Below the pieces are notes generated by a model. The model saw only the letters and a list, made by a program, of their open reading frames with translations, made no database searches and was not told where the DNA came from. 49,577 nucleotides of DNA from a virus. This document shows positions 23,285 through 32,273 of this stretch, one piece after another. The stretch is from positions 1-49,577 of IMG/VR virus record IMGVR_UViG_3300037070_001864; one strand, written 5' to 3'. The translations under genes and the position numbers were made by a program. Position 1 is the stretch's first letter. Each line of letters opens with the position of its first letter.

Positions 23285-26200
23285 ATGCAGGGACCGCTCA
23301 GTGCGGTGATGCAGGAAACGGACCAGAGCAACCCTCTGGCCTACGCACCAGCTCCGCTGTTCGGGCTAACGCAGAACGACCGTGCCGTGCAGGCTGTGGT
23401 GCCGGGAGCAAGGGGAACGTCCACCGCGTTCACCGCTCCCGCCCCGGCGTTCGGCACGTCCTCAGCCCTGGCAGCTCTGACCGACAACGCCATCACGGAC
23501 GACCCGTCGCAGTGGACGCCGGAGGAGGCAGCGGCCCAGACCGACCGCGCCCTGGCGCGCATCGCCACGGCCAACCCGGAGCTGGCGCAGTCGCTCGCCG
23601 CCGAGCGCGGCAAGAGCGAGGGTGAGGACCTGCCCTGGTACAAGGACATCCTGAAGGGGGTCGGGGACTTCCTCCACGCCACCAAGCTAGACGTGGCGTT
23701 CGAGGTGCTGTCCCGCCCCAGCCACATCCTGCCCGAGGTCATCCACGACTGGGGCAAGCAGGACGTGTGGACCAACATCGGGGAGGCCCTGACGGGCAAG
23801 TCCACGGTGTCGTGGGACGACGTGCTTGCCGACAACCTGGGCATGGAGAGGAACATCTTCACGTCCATCCTGGGGTTCGCTGGCGACGTGGCCACTGACC
23901 CGCTGACGTACCTGACGTTCGGCACCGGCGGCCTAGGCCGCGCAGCCAGCTCGAAGGCGGTCACGGAGGCAGGGCTGGTCTCGGTCCTGGAGCGCGGCAC
24001 CATCCAGACCTCCAAGGGTCTGTCGGACCTCAACCCGCTCATCTCCCTGGTCCAGTCGCGCCTCCCCGAGGGCTACCGCACCATGGACGACGTGGCCCGC
24101 GCCCTCCTGGGCGAGGCCGACATCGGCAAGAAGCTGACCGAGCGCGCTAGCGCCGGGCTCGTCGCGCGCACGCGCGCCCACCTGGGCATGGTGCACCCGG
24201 ACGCCCGCGCAGGCGCGCTCTTCAGCATCAACGAGCGCGCGACGACGCTGGGCCTCCAGGAGGTCCTGAGCCTGAGCGACAACCTGTTCCGCCAGGCATC
24301 GACCGGCGGCTGGCAGCGCGTGACGGCCGACGCCGCGCGCACGCTGGGCGTCGAGAAGGGCGCCGTGGACGACGTGCTCCGCGGCTGGGTGTCAGAGGGC
24401 ACGGGCGTCGGCGTAGGCCGAGCCGCGTACCAGAAGGGCAAGGAGGCCGCTGCCGGACTGGGCGGGTGGCGCTTCCGCTTCTCCATCCCAGGCTTCGACG
24501 TGCGCGCCGCAGGCATGCGGCTGCCGTTCATCCCGAAGCGCCTCGACTTCTCCATGGGGCGCCGCATGTTCGCAGGCATCTCCGGCCAGGTCAGGCTGAT
24601 GAAGATGGTCGGGGACAGCTCGGCCACCATGGAGGACATGCGCATCTTCTGGGAGGAGGGCTTCAGCGCCCTAAAGAAGAAGAGCCCGCGGGTGGCGGAG
24701 CAGCTGGGTCGTGGCACACGCGGCCTGTTCTACACCACCTCCGAGGGCCTGGGCAAGGCCACGTCGAAGTTCAGCGCGCACTCTCAGGTGCTGCGCGGCG
24801 GCGGCCTGGCCGCCAAGGTTGCGGCCGACGCGGCTGTCGTCGGACGCCACATCAAGCAGCAGGTCGGCGACAGCATGCAGACCGTCATCCTGAAGGACGG
24901 CACGTACCTCACGCCCGACGAGGCGCTGAAGCGCGTCGTGCAGGGCACCCAGCGCGCCAACGAGCTGGGCGCCGATGCTACCGGCCGTCTGACCGACGAC
25001 CTCAACGAGTTCCGCGTCCTGGTCCCGGACCCGGGCGTGTCCGCCGCTGAGCACTACGACCCTCTCATCAAGGAGGTCATCGAGGCCAACGCGGGGAAGG
25101 GCAACCTGCCGACAATCGGAGGGGCCGTCAACCCCTCGTACTCAGAGAACTTCGACGACACCCTGCACCTCCTGCGCAAGCGCAAGAAGCGCGCCGAGGA
25201 GCTGGAGAAGAGTATCGACGAGATGACCGGCGACCCTGACCACGCGGACCTGTGGCGCTCCATCGCCACCAACCGCGACTTCGAGGAGATGAACGCCAAC
25301 ATCATCCCGGACGAGGCCAGCGACACGGTCGCGGCCATCAACGACGTGAACCCCGCCGACCGCGCCCGCCACGGGTCGGTCGAGACCTACCGCTCGGACA
25401 CCGTCCCGACCGGCGGCGACATCGGGGTGGAGACCCTGACCGCTGCTGAGGTGGCGCCGGGCGTGTGGCTGCACGGCACCCAGGTGTCCCTGCGCGAGGA
25501 GGGCGTGGAGTACATCAGCAAGGCCGAGCTGGACGAGCTGGTACGCGACGCGAGCGGAGGCGTAGGCGCCATCGGCATGTTCGCTGGCACGGTGCCCGAG
25601 GGCTCGCTGGGGTACAAGCTCATGGAGGCCCAGGCCGGACGCCTGGACAAGGCGTTCGAGGGCCTGAGCGCGGCGGAGGCCGAGGAGGCCACGCAGATGC
25701 TGGCCCGCCTGCGCAGCGACAAGGGCGTCATCGGCGCCGCACGCGCCCCGGCCGTCGAGGCGGGCGAGGAGGCTACGAGGTCCCCCGCGCAGAAGATGAT
25801 GGACGACCTGGTGGCCAGCATGGAGGTGACCGAGGCTGCCGAGTCCCGTCGCCTCGTGGTCCTGTCCCCGGAGGAGTCCCGCCAGCTGAGCGACCCGGAC
25901 ATCGCCCTGATGGGTCCACGCAACGACTACGTCCAGGACCTGCGCGCTGCGCCCGCGGAGGGCGGGGCGACGGAGGCCACGGAGGCCGTCAACCGCGTGA
26001 CCGAAATCCAGGGCGAGTACCAGGAGCTGCTGCGTCGCCTGCACGAGGGCGAGGAGTGGCCGGACGACATCGCCGACGACGTGCGGGAGAACGTCGAGAA
26101 CATCCTGCTGGAGGAGGGCACGTACGGCGACCAGCTCGGCCGCCTGACCAGCCGTATCCTCCAGAGCGAGGGCTACACGGGCGTCAAGACCATCACCGAC

Positions 26201-29200
26201 GAGGGCACCTTCGTCACGGTGTTCGCCAACGACGCTGGCCAGATTCCGCTGGCGCGTGTGAACCCCCGCGCCGCCCGCGCCCTGGACATCGGGGGCTCGC
26301 AGCTGCGCGCCGTGACCGACGGGGCGCGCGAGTCCATCCTGGGCAAGCACGGCGACAGCGGCAACAACATCATGTCGCGCATCGCGCGCTCCACGCGCAA
26401 CGACCCGCGCCCGGTGGCCGAGGCCAAGGCCCGTGCCATCCTGGCGGAGCACAGCATCACTCTCCGTGAGACCATCCCGTACTACGAAACGGACCCGGTG
26501 AAGGTGCTGCGCTCGGTTACGGACGAGACGGCGCGCAAGGTGACGAAGCGCTACCTGGGCGACGCCGCCCGCGAGGCCGAGAGCCTGGGCCTGACGCGGG
26601 GCGCGTTCGGTGAGGGAGCCGCCGGTATCGGCCGGTACCAGTTCGTACTCAACGAGACCAGCCTGAAGGTCGTAGAGAAGATGACGGCCGAGGAGAAGAA
26701 GGCCGCGAAGGTCGTGACGCGCCTGGCCGACAAGCAGATTCCCACCATGACCCGTGAGTACAACCAGCTGGCGGAGGTGGCCGAGGAGGCCAGCGCCGCG
26801 CTGGACGACCTCATCGAGTACGGCGACGCACGCACGGCTGGCATCCTGACCACCATCGCCCGCCGCGCCGAAGAGAAGAAGTATATGTTCGACCCGGAGC
26901 TGATTGAGCGCACCATGGCTCGCAGCACAGAGGACCTGCGCCTGGCCGACGAGGCCGTGGTCGGGCCGGTACAGGCCAGCGGCGTCACCGACCGGCCGCA
27001 CATCCTGTGGCGCGGAGAGAACCCCAGCATCCCGCGCAAGAACGACGGGACGCAGGAGTGGTACAAGGCCATGTTCACCTCCCACGACGAGGAGGTGGCT
27101 GCCCGCTACGCTGGAACGCGCGGCAAGAACCAGCGCTGGGAGCTGAAGCCGGGGGCCAACGTCCTGGTTGAGGGCTCGCCGGAGTTCGACGAGCTGATGC
27201 CGAACTGGCTGGACGACACCCGCGCGGAGACCCTGGACGAGCTTGTCATCAAGGCCAAGAAGGCGGGCTACGACGCCATCCAGATGACTGACCAGGACGG
27301 GCTGGGCACCGCCGTCCTGAATCGCCAGATGGTTCGCTCGCTGCGCGACGCCGACGATGTCGGCGAAATCGTGAAGGTGGGCGAGAACATCTGGAGGCAG
27401 TCTTTCATCCGTCCGGGCGGCACGCCGGTGCTGGTGAACAAGTTCATGTACGGGGTGCGCGACGCCGACGGCCACCTGACCGTCGTCGGAGAGCGCGAAA
27501 TCCAACAGGTCCTGGTGAAGAACCAGGCCGGGGAGTGGGTCGCCGACGAGACGGCGCCGTGGGTCGTGGGTCACGCCATGACCGCGCCGGAGTTCCGCGT
27601 GAAGCCGCCCCGCGGCCAGCTCACCATCGGCGACCAGCTGCTGGACAAGCACTGGGCCGAGAAGGGCGTGGACACCCACGAGAAGATGGCCGAGAACATC
27701 GAGCTTCAGACCTTCTCGGGCAGCGGCGGCGCCCTGAACCAGCGCGCCGTTGAGCGCAACGCCAAGCGCCTCCTGGCCGACGCCAGGAAGCGCTCCGGCC
27801 GACTGGGCGAAGAGGCTAAGCAGGCCAAGGCACGCCTGGACCGCGGCCTCATCCAGCTCCAGGAGGCCACGAACGAGATGAACCGCCTGACCGCGCGCAC
27901 CCAGAGCGAGCGCGCGCCGGTGCTGACGGCCATGGTCCCGGCCGAGAACGCGCTGAACATGGAGGGCATGTCCAAGCTGAGCATCCCGGGCTTCGAGGGC
28001 TTCGCCATGCCAGCGTTCATGGCCGAGGAGTTCGAGCGCGCCATCCGCGGGTACCCCAAGCTGGACGGTGTGCACGCCGCCTTCCGCACCTTCAACGGGT
28101 GGTGGAAGAGCATGGCCACGTGGCTCATGCCTGGGTTCCACATCCGAAACTTCCAGGGCGCTTGGTTCAACAACTGGCTGGGAGGTGTGGGCATCCGCGA
28201 CTACATCACCGCCGGTCGCATCAGGATGGCCGAGCGCGAGCTGTCCAAGAACCAGGGGGCCAAGTGGTCCACCATGCGCATCATCGACAAGGACGTTGAC
28301 CTGGCCGAAGCCCTGCACCTGGGCGAGCCGGGCGGGTTCCTGATGGGCAAGCCCATCGACGAGCTGACGTACGGCGACCTCGCTTCGCTGTCCGGCGGCC
28401 TGAACGTCACAGCCTCCAACGGCCGCCTGTTCGCTGAAGCACAGCTTACGGTTGAGGCCGCGGAGAAGCGGTACAAGGGAGGGAAGGGCTATCTCGGCAG
28501 GCTCCCGAGTCCGTACACTAAGGCCATGCGAGGGGCGGGGACGATGACCGAGAACATCTTCCGTACGGCCGCCCTGGTTCGTGGCATGCGAGACGGCCGG
28601 AGCATCATCGAGAGCCGCGCGTTCACGATGATGCGCCACGGCGACTACGAGGACATGACGGACTGGGAGTACACGTTCGTGCGCGACCTGCTGCCGTTCT
28701 ACAAGTGGATGCGCACCAACACCCCGCTCCAGATTCACCAGCTGCTGGAGTCCCCGGGCAAGCTGCTCGCGGTCGAGAAGGCGCAGCGCGCCGTGTTCAC
28801 CGCGTACGGCAAGGACTGGGACGAGGAGCGTCGGAAGATGCCGGAGTGGATGCAGGAGTCCTTCGTCATCCCCAAGGACTTCGGTCCCGACGGCGCGTTC
28901 AACGCCGTGATGCTGGACCTCCCGATGTCGGACCTGTTCATGTCCGGCCGGGAGTTCATCAGCTCCTTCCTCCCGACGGTGCGGCCGTTCCTGGAGAGCT
29001 ACGTGTTCGAGAAGCAGACGTTCTCGGGGGCGCCCATCGAGGGCAAGCCGGTCCCGATGAACCCGCTGTTCTCGCCCATCGCTGGCATCCTCGACGCCGT
29101 GGGCCTGGTGGAGCAGGGACCCGACGGGGCGTTCATGTCCGACAAGACGCAGAACCTGCTCGGCATCATCCCGCTGTACTCGCGCTTCAAGAACTTCATC

Positions 29201-29458
29201 TACGAGGACCCGGACAGGGTCAAGCAGCGCGGCAACATCCTGTGGTCCGCCGTCGGCGGCATCGGGCTGCGCCCGGTGGACACCGAGACGATGGCCGACA
29301 CGGAGCTGGACTTCTACTACAACCAGGTGCTGCCCGCAGTGGAGTACCTGAAGGGCATCGGCTACAAGCTGCCGACCACGGCTGAGCTGGCCGACGCAGG
29401 GAGGACGAGCGACATGGTACTAGCGAACCTTGGTATCACGCCCGGGGTGGCGGCATGA
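23285..29458 (+). CDS. Giant internal virion protein with two ART-like regions
   Basis: A 2057-aa protein, the largest in the genome, after GGGAGGACATAG. Residues about 724-990 run from GVWLHGTQVSL to GYTGVKT..FVTVFANDAGQI, and about 1238-1350 from HILWRGENP through FTSHDEEVAARYAG to KKAGYDAIQMTDQD; both match the general pattern of ADP-ribosyltransferase-like domains in phage polyvalent proteins (inference from motif style). Residues about 1605-1635 (LMPGFHIRNFQGAWFNNWLGG) and 1780-1822 are typical of large podovirus ejection proteins. It is probably carried in the head and injected with DNA. Confidence 0.7.
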   Translation: MQGPLSAVMQETDQSNPLAYAPAPLFGLTQNDRAVQAVVPGARGTSTAFTAPAPAFGTSSALAALTDNAITDDPSQWTPEEAAAQTDRALARIATANPELAQSLAAERGKSEGEDLPWYKDILKGVGDFLHATKLDVAFEVLSRPSHILPEVIHDWGKQDVWTNIGEALTGKSTVSWDDVLADNLGMERNIFTSILGFAGDVATDPLTYLTFGTGGLGRAASSKAVTEAGLVSVLERGTIQTSKGLSDLNPLISLVQSRLPEGYRTMDDVARALLGEADIGKKLTERASAGLVARTRAHLGMVHPDARAGALFSINERATTLGLQEVLSLSDNLFRQASTGGWQRVTADAARTLGVEKGAVDDVLRGWVSEGTGVGVGRAAYQKGKEAAAGLGGWRFRFSIPGFDVRAAGMRLPFIPKRLDFSMGRRMFAGISGQVRLMKMVGDSSATMEDMRIFWEEGFSALKKKSPRVAEQLGRGTRGLFYTTSEGLGKATSKFSAHSQVLRGGGLAAKVAADAAVVGRHIKQQVGDSMQTVILKDGTYLTPDEALKRVVQGTQRANELGADATGRLTDDLNEFRVLVPDPGVSAAEHYDPLIKEVIEANAGKGNLPTIGGAVNPSYSENFDDTLHLLRKRKKRAEELEKSIDEMTGDPDHADLWRSIATNRDFEEMNANIIPDEASDTVAAINDVNPADRARHGSVETYRSDTVPTGGDIGVETLTAAEVAPGVWLHGTQVSLREEGVEYISKAELDELVRDASGGVGAIGMFAGTVPEGSLGYKLMEAQAGRLDKAFEGLSAAEAEEATQMLARLRSDKGVIGAARAPAVEAGEEATRSPAQKMMDDLVASMEVTEAAESRRLVVLSPEESRQLSDPDIALMGPRNDYVQDLRAAPAEGGATEATEAVNRVTEIQGEYQELLRRLHEGEEWPDDIADDVRENVENILLEEGTYGDQLGRLTSRILQSEGYTGVKTITDEGTFVTVFANDAGQIPLARVNPRAARALDIGGSQLRAVTDGARESILGKHGDSGNNIMSRIARSTRNDPRPVAEAKARAILAEHSITLRETIPYYETDPVKVLRSVTDETARKVTKRYLGDAAREAESLGLTRGAFGEGAAGIGRYQFVLNETSLKVVEKMTAEEKKAAKVVTRLADKQIPTMTREYNQLAEVAEEASAALDDLIEYGDARTAGILTTIARRAEEKKYMFDPELIERTMARSTEDLRLADEAVVGPVQASGVTDRPHILWRGENPSIPRKNDGTQEWYKAMFTSHDEEVAARYAGTRGKNQRWELKPGANVLVEGSPEFDELMPNWLDDTRAETLDELVIKAKKAGYDAIQMTDQDGLGTAVLNRQMVRSLRDADDVGEIVKVGENIWRQSFIRPGGTPVLVNKFMYGVRDADGHLTVVGEREIQQVLVKNQAGEWVADETAPWVVGHAMTAPEFRVKPPRGQLTIGDQLLDKHWAEKGVDTHEKMAENIELQTFSGSGGALNQRAVERNAKRLLADARKRSGRLGEEAKQAKARLDRGLIQLQEATNEMNRLTARTQSERAPVLTAMVPAENALNMEGMSKLSIPGFEGFAMPAFMAEEFERAIRGYPKLDGVHAAFRTFNGWWKSMATWLMPGFHIRNFQGAWFNNWLGGVGIRDYITAGRIRMAERELSKNQGAKWSTMRIIDKDVDLAEALHLGEPGGFLMGKPIDELTYGDLASLSGGLNVTASNGRLFAEAQLTVEAAEKRYKGGKGYLGRLPSPYTKAMRGAGTMTENIFRTAALVRGMRDGRSIIESRAFTMMRHGDYEDMTDWEYTFVRDLLPFYKWMRTNTPLQIHQLLESPGKLLAVEKAQRAVFTAYGKDWDEERRKMPEWMQESFVIPKDFGPDGAFNAVMLDLPMSDLFMSGREFISSFLPTVRPFLESYVFEKQTFSGAPIEGKPVPMNPLFSPIAGILDAVGLVEQGPDGAFMSDKTQNLLGIIPLYSRFKNFIYEDPDRVKQRGNILWSAVGGIGLRPVDTETMADTELDFYYNQVLPAVEYLKGIGYKLPTTAELADAGRTSDMVLANLGITPGVAA

Positions 29459-30111
29459 CCGCGCGCATCCCGGAGTCCGCTGACGTAGTCAAGTGGCAGC
29501 GGGACACGACCAACGGCCGCATCCCCCGCAACCTACTGGACGAGGTGGGCATGTTCGACATCGACCTGGGCGCGACCGGCCTCATGTACCCACCCGCCGC
29601 CGTCGCGTTCAAGGCGATGGTGGCCGACGCCAAGGACGACGGGGTCACCCTGTCGGCCCGCCGGTTCTACCGCACCATCGAGGACCAGAACGAGAAGTGG
29701 GCTGCGTACGTGGCGCGAGGCAAGACGCCGCCGGTCGTGGCGGCGCCGGGCACCAGCAACCACGGCGAGGCCCTGGCGCTGGACTTCATGATTGACAGCT
29801 TCGCCAGCGCCGCGTACAAGTGGCTAGCGCAGCACGGAGCGAAGTACCGATTCGACAACAACGACGCACCAAGCGAGCCCTGGCACTGGACCTACCGGGG
29901 AGGATACGAGGGAGACGACATGACGCCAGAGGAGAAGGAGCGCCTGAAGGCCGTGGAGCGATTCGTCGAAGCGGTGGTCAACGAGCTGAAGGCCAACGGC
30001 GACGCCGCCGCTGGTGCTCGCGTTGGCAAGGCGACCAAGAAGGTGGAGGCTGGGGACGGTCCGTTCGCGGTACCGGCTCACGTCCACACGGTGACGGGCA
30101 AGGCCGAGTGA
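29455..30111 (+). CDS. M15-family peptidase endolysin
   Basis: A 218-aa cell-wall hydrolase. SNHGEALALDF (about residues 101-111) supplies the His and Asp zinc ligands of D-Ala-D-Ala carboxypeptidase / L-Ala-D-Glu endopeptidase enzymes, and EPWHW (about 141-145) the catalytic Glu and third ligand. The C-terminal 65 residues (MTPEEKERLKAVERFVEAVVNEL..) form a helical extension rather than a known cell-wall-binding domain. It could act as endolysin or as a virion lysin, being coupled (ATGA) to the giant internal protein. Small membrane proteins follow, favouring endolysin. Confidence 0.85.
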   Translation: MTARIPESADVVKWQRDTTNGRIPRNLLDEVGMFDIDLGATGLMYPPAAVAFKAMVADAKDDGVTLSARRFYRTIEDQNEKWAAYVARGKTPPVVAAPGTSNHGEALALDFMIDSFASAAYKWLAQHGAKYRFDNNDAPSEPWHWTYRGGYEGDDMTPEEKERLKAVERFVEAVVNELKANGDAAAGARVGKATKKVEAGDGPFAVPAHVHTVTGKAE

Positions 30112-30112
30112 C

Positions 30113-30349
30113 ATGGAGCTGGGAGCACTTGCTGCCATCCTCGCCGCGCTTGGCGGCGTCATCAAGCTAGTGCTCGATGCTATGGGAAAGCAGACCGACA
30201 AGCACATCGCCGCCATGCGAGAGCAGGAGCTGCGGCAGGAGAAGTTCCTGGGCAACCACATGAGCGGCAACACCGCTGCGCTGGCCGCACTGGTGGAGGT
30301 CGTGAGTGAGCTAGTGGAGGCCGTCCATGCAAGCGACGACGTGGAGTGA
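30113..30349 (+). CDS. Small membrane protein, holin candidate 1
   Basis: A 78-aa protein with one hydrophobic segment at residues 3-22 (LGALAAILAALGGVIKLVL) and a charged amphipathic C-terminal region, an N-in or N-out single-span layout. One base separates it from the lysin stop. The position suggests holin, antiholin or pinholin function. Confidence 0.65.
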   Translation: MELGALAAILAALGGVIKLVLDAMGKQTDKHIAAMREQELRQEKFLGNHMSGNTAALAALVEVVSELVEAVHASDDVE

Positions 30350-30596
30350 ACGATGGAAGAACGCCTTCGTCTACGGGCTCGTGGCTACGGTCATGGTGCT
30401 CGGTAGCGCGTCGGTTCTTGCGGCGTACTTCGGCGACGCCACTGACAGGCTGGTCCAAGTGGCAGTCGATGAAGCCACCCACACGCGGCTCCTAGTGTGT
30501 GGCATCCTCATCAACGCGGAGAGCCGCGACATCCGAGAGGCGGTCCGGCTGTACTGCCCTGAGCTGACGCTGCCGGAGCGAGAGGTGACGCCATGA
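30327..30596 (+). CDS. Small membrane protein, lysis cassette 2
   Basis: An 89-aa protein with one transmembrane segment at residues 13-35 (AFVYGLVATVMVLGSASVLAAYF) and two Cys in the extramembrane part. It overlaps the previous gene by 23 bp and the next by 4 bp, so the four small genes are translationally linked. Similar in layout to the following 91-aa product. Possible spanin-like or antiholin partner; unproven. Confidence 0.6.
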   Translation: MQATTWSERWKNAFVYGLVATVMVLGSASVLAAYFGDATDRLVQVAVDEATHTRLLVCGILINAESRDIREAVRLYCPELTLPEREVTP

Positions 30597-30868
30597 GCGT
30601 GAAGGGCTTCAACAGGGACGGTCGCAGGAACGGGTTCAGCAGGTGGAGCGACATCCTAGGCTACTTCGTCATCATCGCGGTGATGGTGGCGGGGTTCGCG
30701 TACGTGAACGCCAGCCGACAGGAGGCCACCGACCAGGGTCGCCGCATCCTGTGCACAGGCATCATCGCCAACACCAGCAGCTCCGCGCGCGACGACTCGT
30801 TCGTCATCAAGGCGTGCGGGGATGTCGGTGTGTACCGGGCGGACTTCCCGCCCACCGTCAAGCCCTAA
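30593..30868 (+). CDS. Small membrane protein, lysis cassette 3
   Basis: A 91-aa protein with a basic N-terminus, a single span at residues about 20-38 (DILGYFVIIAVMVAGFAYV) and a soluble C-terminal region with two Cys. N-in/C-out topology is predicted by the positive-inside rule. It shares the span plus ILCTGIIAN-type stretch with the upstream 89-aa protein (LLVCGILIN), so the two look like paralogues. Confidence 0.6.
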   Translation: MSVKGFNRDGRRNGFSRWSDILGYFVIIAVMVAGFAYVNASRQEATDQGRRILCTGIIANTSSSARDDSFVIKACGDVGVYRADFPPTVKP

Positions 30869-30879
30869 AGGGGGGTAGC

Positions 30880-31092
30880 ATGACAGTAAAGGACGCATTC
30901 GTACGTAGCGCCCGTACGGCGCTACAGGCGTTCGTCGGCCTGGCCATCATCGGCCCGGTCGCCAGCGTGGGAGACATCAAGGGCACCGCTGTGACGTTCG
31001 GCTACGCCGCGTTCGCCGCGCTGTGCATCGGCGTGGTCGCGTTCGCGCAGAACCTGGCCGAGGACAACACGGCGTTCCAGCTGCCCAAGTAA
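30880..31092 (+). CDS. Two-span holin candidate
   Basis: A 70-aa protein with two hydrophobic segments (ALQAFVGLAIIGPVASV and FGYAAFAALCIGVVAFA), the classical class II holin layout. Start ATG 30880 follows AAAGGGGGGTAGC. Last gene of the late operon, 27 bp before the terminator. It is the best holin candidate of the four. Confidence 0.7.
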   Translation: MTVKDAFVRSARTALQAFVGLAIIGPVASVGDIKGTAVTFGYAAFAALCIGVVAFAQNLAEDNTAFQLPK

Positions 31093-31094
31093 CC

Positions 31095-31148
31095 TACCCG
31101 TTCCTCCCCGGGTAGCAGAAAGCCCGCCCCCACAAAGGGGCGGGCTTT
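31095..31148. terminator. Bidirectional terminator between convergent operons
   Basis: AAAGCCCGCCCC (31119-31130) and GGGGCGGGCTTT (31137-31148) make a perfect 12-bp stem flanked by A and T runs on opposite sides, so it works in both directions. A smaller stem TACCCG/CGGGTA lies at 31095-31114. It separates the plus-strand late operon from the minus-strand operon ending at 31169. Confidence 0.9.
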
Positions 31149-31168
31149 CGTTTGCCTACAGCGTTGGG

Positions 31169-31807
31169 TTACAGCTGGGTGTCGAAGGTCAAGGTGATGG
31201 GACCCTTGCCCTTCAGGCGCGACCAGGTCTCGACGTTGAGACCCAGGCCGGACACCCGGAGCACCGTGCCACGACCAGGCTTGGCCGCGTAGCGGACGGC
31301 GCAGCTGCCCTCGGGTCCGTCGATGACGGCCTTCAGGTAGCCAGGCGCCCGCGTGATGCGGACCTTCACGTCGTCACCGACGTAGCCGGTCAGCACGCAG
31401 GAGAACGGAGCGCCAGGCACCCCGCGCTGCATGTTGGACCGGACGTTGATGACGCCCTCGGTCCGCTGGCGGCACTCGCCTTCGACGGCGAACTGCTTGG
31501 AGCTGGTGGCCTCCACCGACCCGTTCGGGTAGAAGATGGTGGCCGTCACCGTGCCGGACTTGGCGCTACCGCTGAACGGCACCGTCACGTTGTGGCTCTG
31601 GCCCGGCTCCGTGATGGTGCCGGTGTCGAACCCCGGGGCGGTGACCCGGTACTTGTGGTTGTCGAACACGTTGAGCACAGCGCTGCCGCTGTACCCCTCG
31701 CAGTCCGCCTCGACCGACACGCTCACCACGTGATGCGCGAGAGCCGGTGCGGCGCCTGCGAGCAGCATGCTGGCCGATAGGGCCAGCGCTGTCAGGAGCC
31801 TCTTCAT
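31169..31807 (-). CDS. Secreted Ig-like protein of unknown role
   Basis: A 212-aa protein with a clear Sec signal peptide: MKRLL, a hydrophobic core, and cleavage after AGAAPALA (about residue 24). The mature part is beta-rich with four Cys (VEADCEGYS, EGECRQ, FSCVLTG, GSCAVRY), suggesting two disulphides and Ig-like folds. Last gene of the leftward operon, so it is made by the infected cell and exported. A role in blocking superinfection or altering the surface is possible but not shown. ATG overlaps the upstream TGA. Confidence 0.8.
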   Translation of the reverse strand: MKRLLTALALSASMLLAGAAPALAHHVVSVSVEADCEGYSGSAVLNVFDNHKYRVTAPGFDTGTITEPGQSHNVTVPFSGSAKSGTVTATIFYPNGSVEATSSKQFAVEGECRQRTEGVINVRSNMQRGVPGAPFSCVLTGYVGDDVKVRITRAPGYLKAVIDGPEGSCAVRYAAKPGRGTVLRVSGLGLNVETWSRLKGKGPITLTFDTQL

Positions 31808-32103
31808 ACGTCGTCCTTTCCCTGTCCGTAGTACGGGGCGGTGTCCGCCTCGTCCTGTCCCTCGGCCTCCTCAGCCAGCGCCTGAGCCCGAGAAATCTGC
31901 TCGGCCTCCTCGGCACTGATGTCCTCCAGGTCCTCGGCTTCCACCTTCTGCACCTCCGTGATGCCCACGTAGAAGTGCAGCCCATCGACCGACAGGACGG
32001 CGGCGGCTTGCGCTCCGTCATCACCAAGCGGGTCGATGGCCTCCAGGTCCTGACCGAGGCCAGCGGCGAGACGGTCCAGGAGGCGCTGCGGGCTGGCTGT
32101 CAT
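31804..32103 (-). CDS. Acidic hypothetical protein
   Basis: A 99-aa strongly acidic protein (pattern EVEAEDLEDISAEEAEQ, then EEAEGQDEADT) with a short hydrophobic beta-like section (AAAVLSVDGLHFYVGI). Coupled by TGATG to the upstream gene and by ATGA to the secreted protein. Could be a DNA-mimic or chaperone-like acidic protein; no family recognised. Confidence 0.55.
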   Translation of the reverse strand: MTASPQRLLDRLAAGLGQDLEAIDPLGDDGAQAAAVLSVDGLHFYVGITEVQKVEAEDLEDISAEEAEQISRAQALAEEAEGQDEADTAPYYGQGKDDV

Positions 32104-32273
32104 CGGATGATGCCCAGCAGGGCGAGCGCCCGCTTGGCCGTGATGCGGCCGGGGCCCTTGGGTCCGCCGACGCGCGTGCGCGGCTCAACCGTCTGGAGCA
32201 TCGTGATGAAGTCGGCCTTCGTCAGGCCCTTCCACTCGGTGTCCAGCGACTTCTTCAGCTCGGTGTACGTCAC
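32100..32273 (-). CDS. Small basic hypothetical protein
   Basis: A 57-aa protein starting at GTG 32273 after GGAGGAAAGCT. It reads MTYTELKKSL..EWKGLTKADF, then PRTRVGGPKGPG and ITAKRALALLGIIR; the charge is basic and the ends helical, resembling a compact DNA-binding protein. Junctions overlap both neighbours by 4 bp. Not recognised. Confidence 0.6.
   Translation of the reverse strand: MTYTELKKSLDTEWKGLTKADFITMLQTVEPRTRVGGPKGPGRITAKRALALLGIIR

Noticed and set aside
25142-28738. 1198-aa open frame on the minus strand opposite the giant internal protein
   Set aside because: Its sequence is a Val/Leu/Gly/His/Arg-rich mirror of codon bias in a GC-rich gene, with no ribosome binding site or motif; the plus-strand gene is clearly real.
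23285-29458. Tape-measure protein of a long-tailed phage
   Set aside because: No tail-tube gene, no frameshifted tail chaperones and no long uniform coiled coil; the domain style fits an internal ejection protein.
31119-31148. Possible attachment site or CRISPR-like repeat near strong palindromes
   Set aside because: Single copies of terminator hairpins; no regularly spaced repeats and no integrase anywhere in the window.
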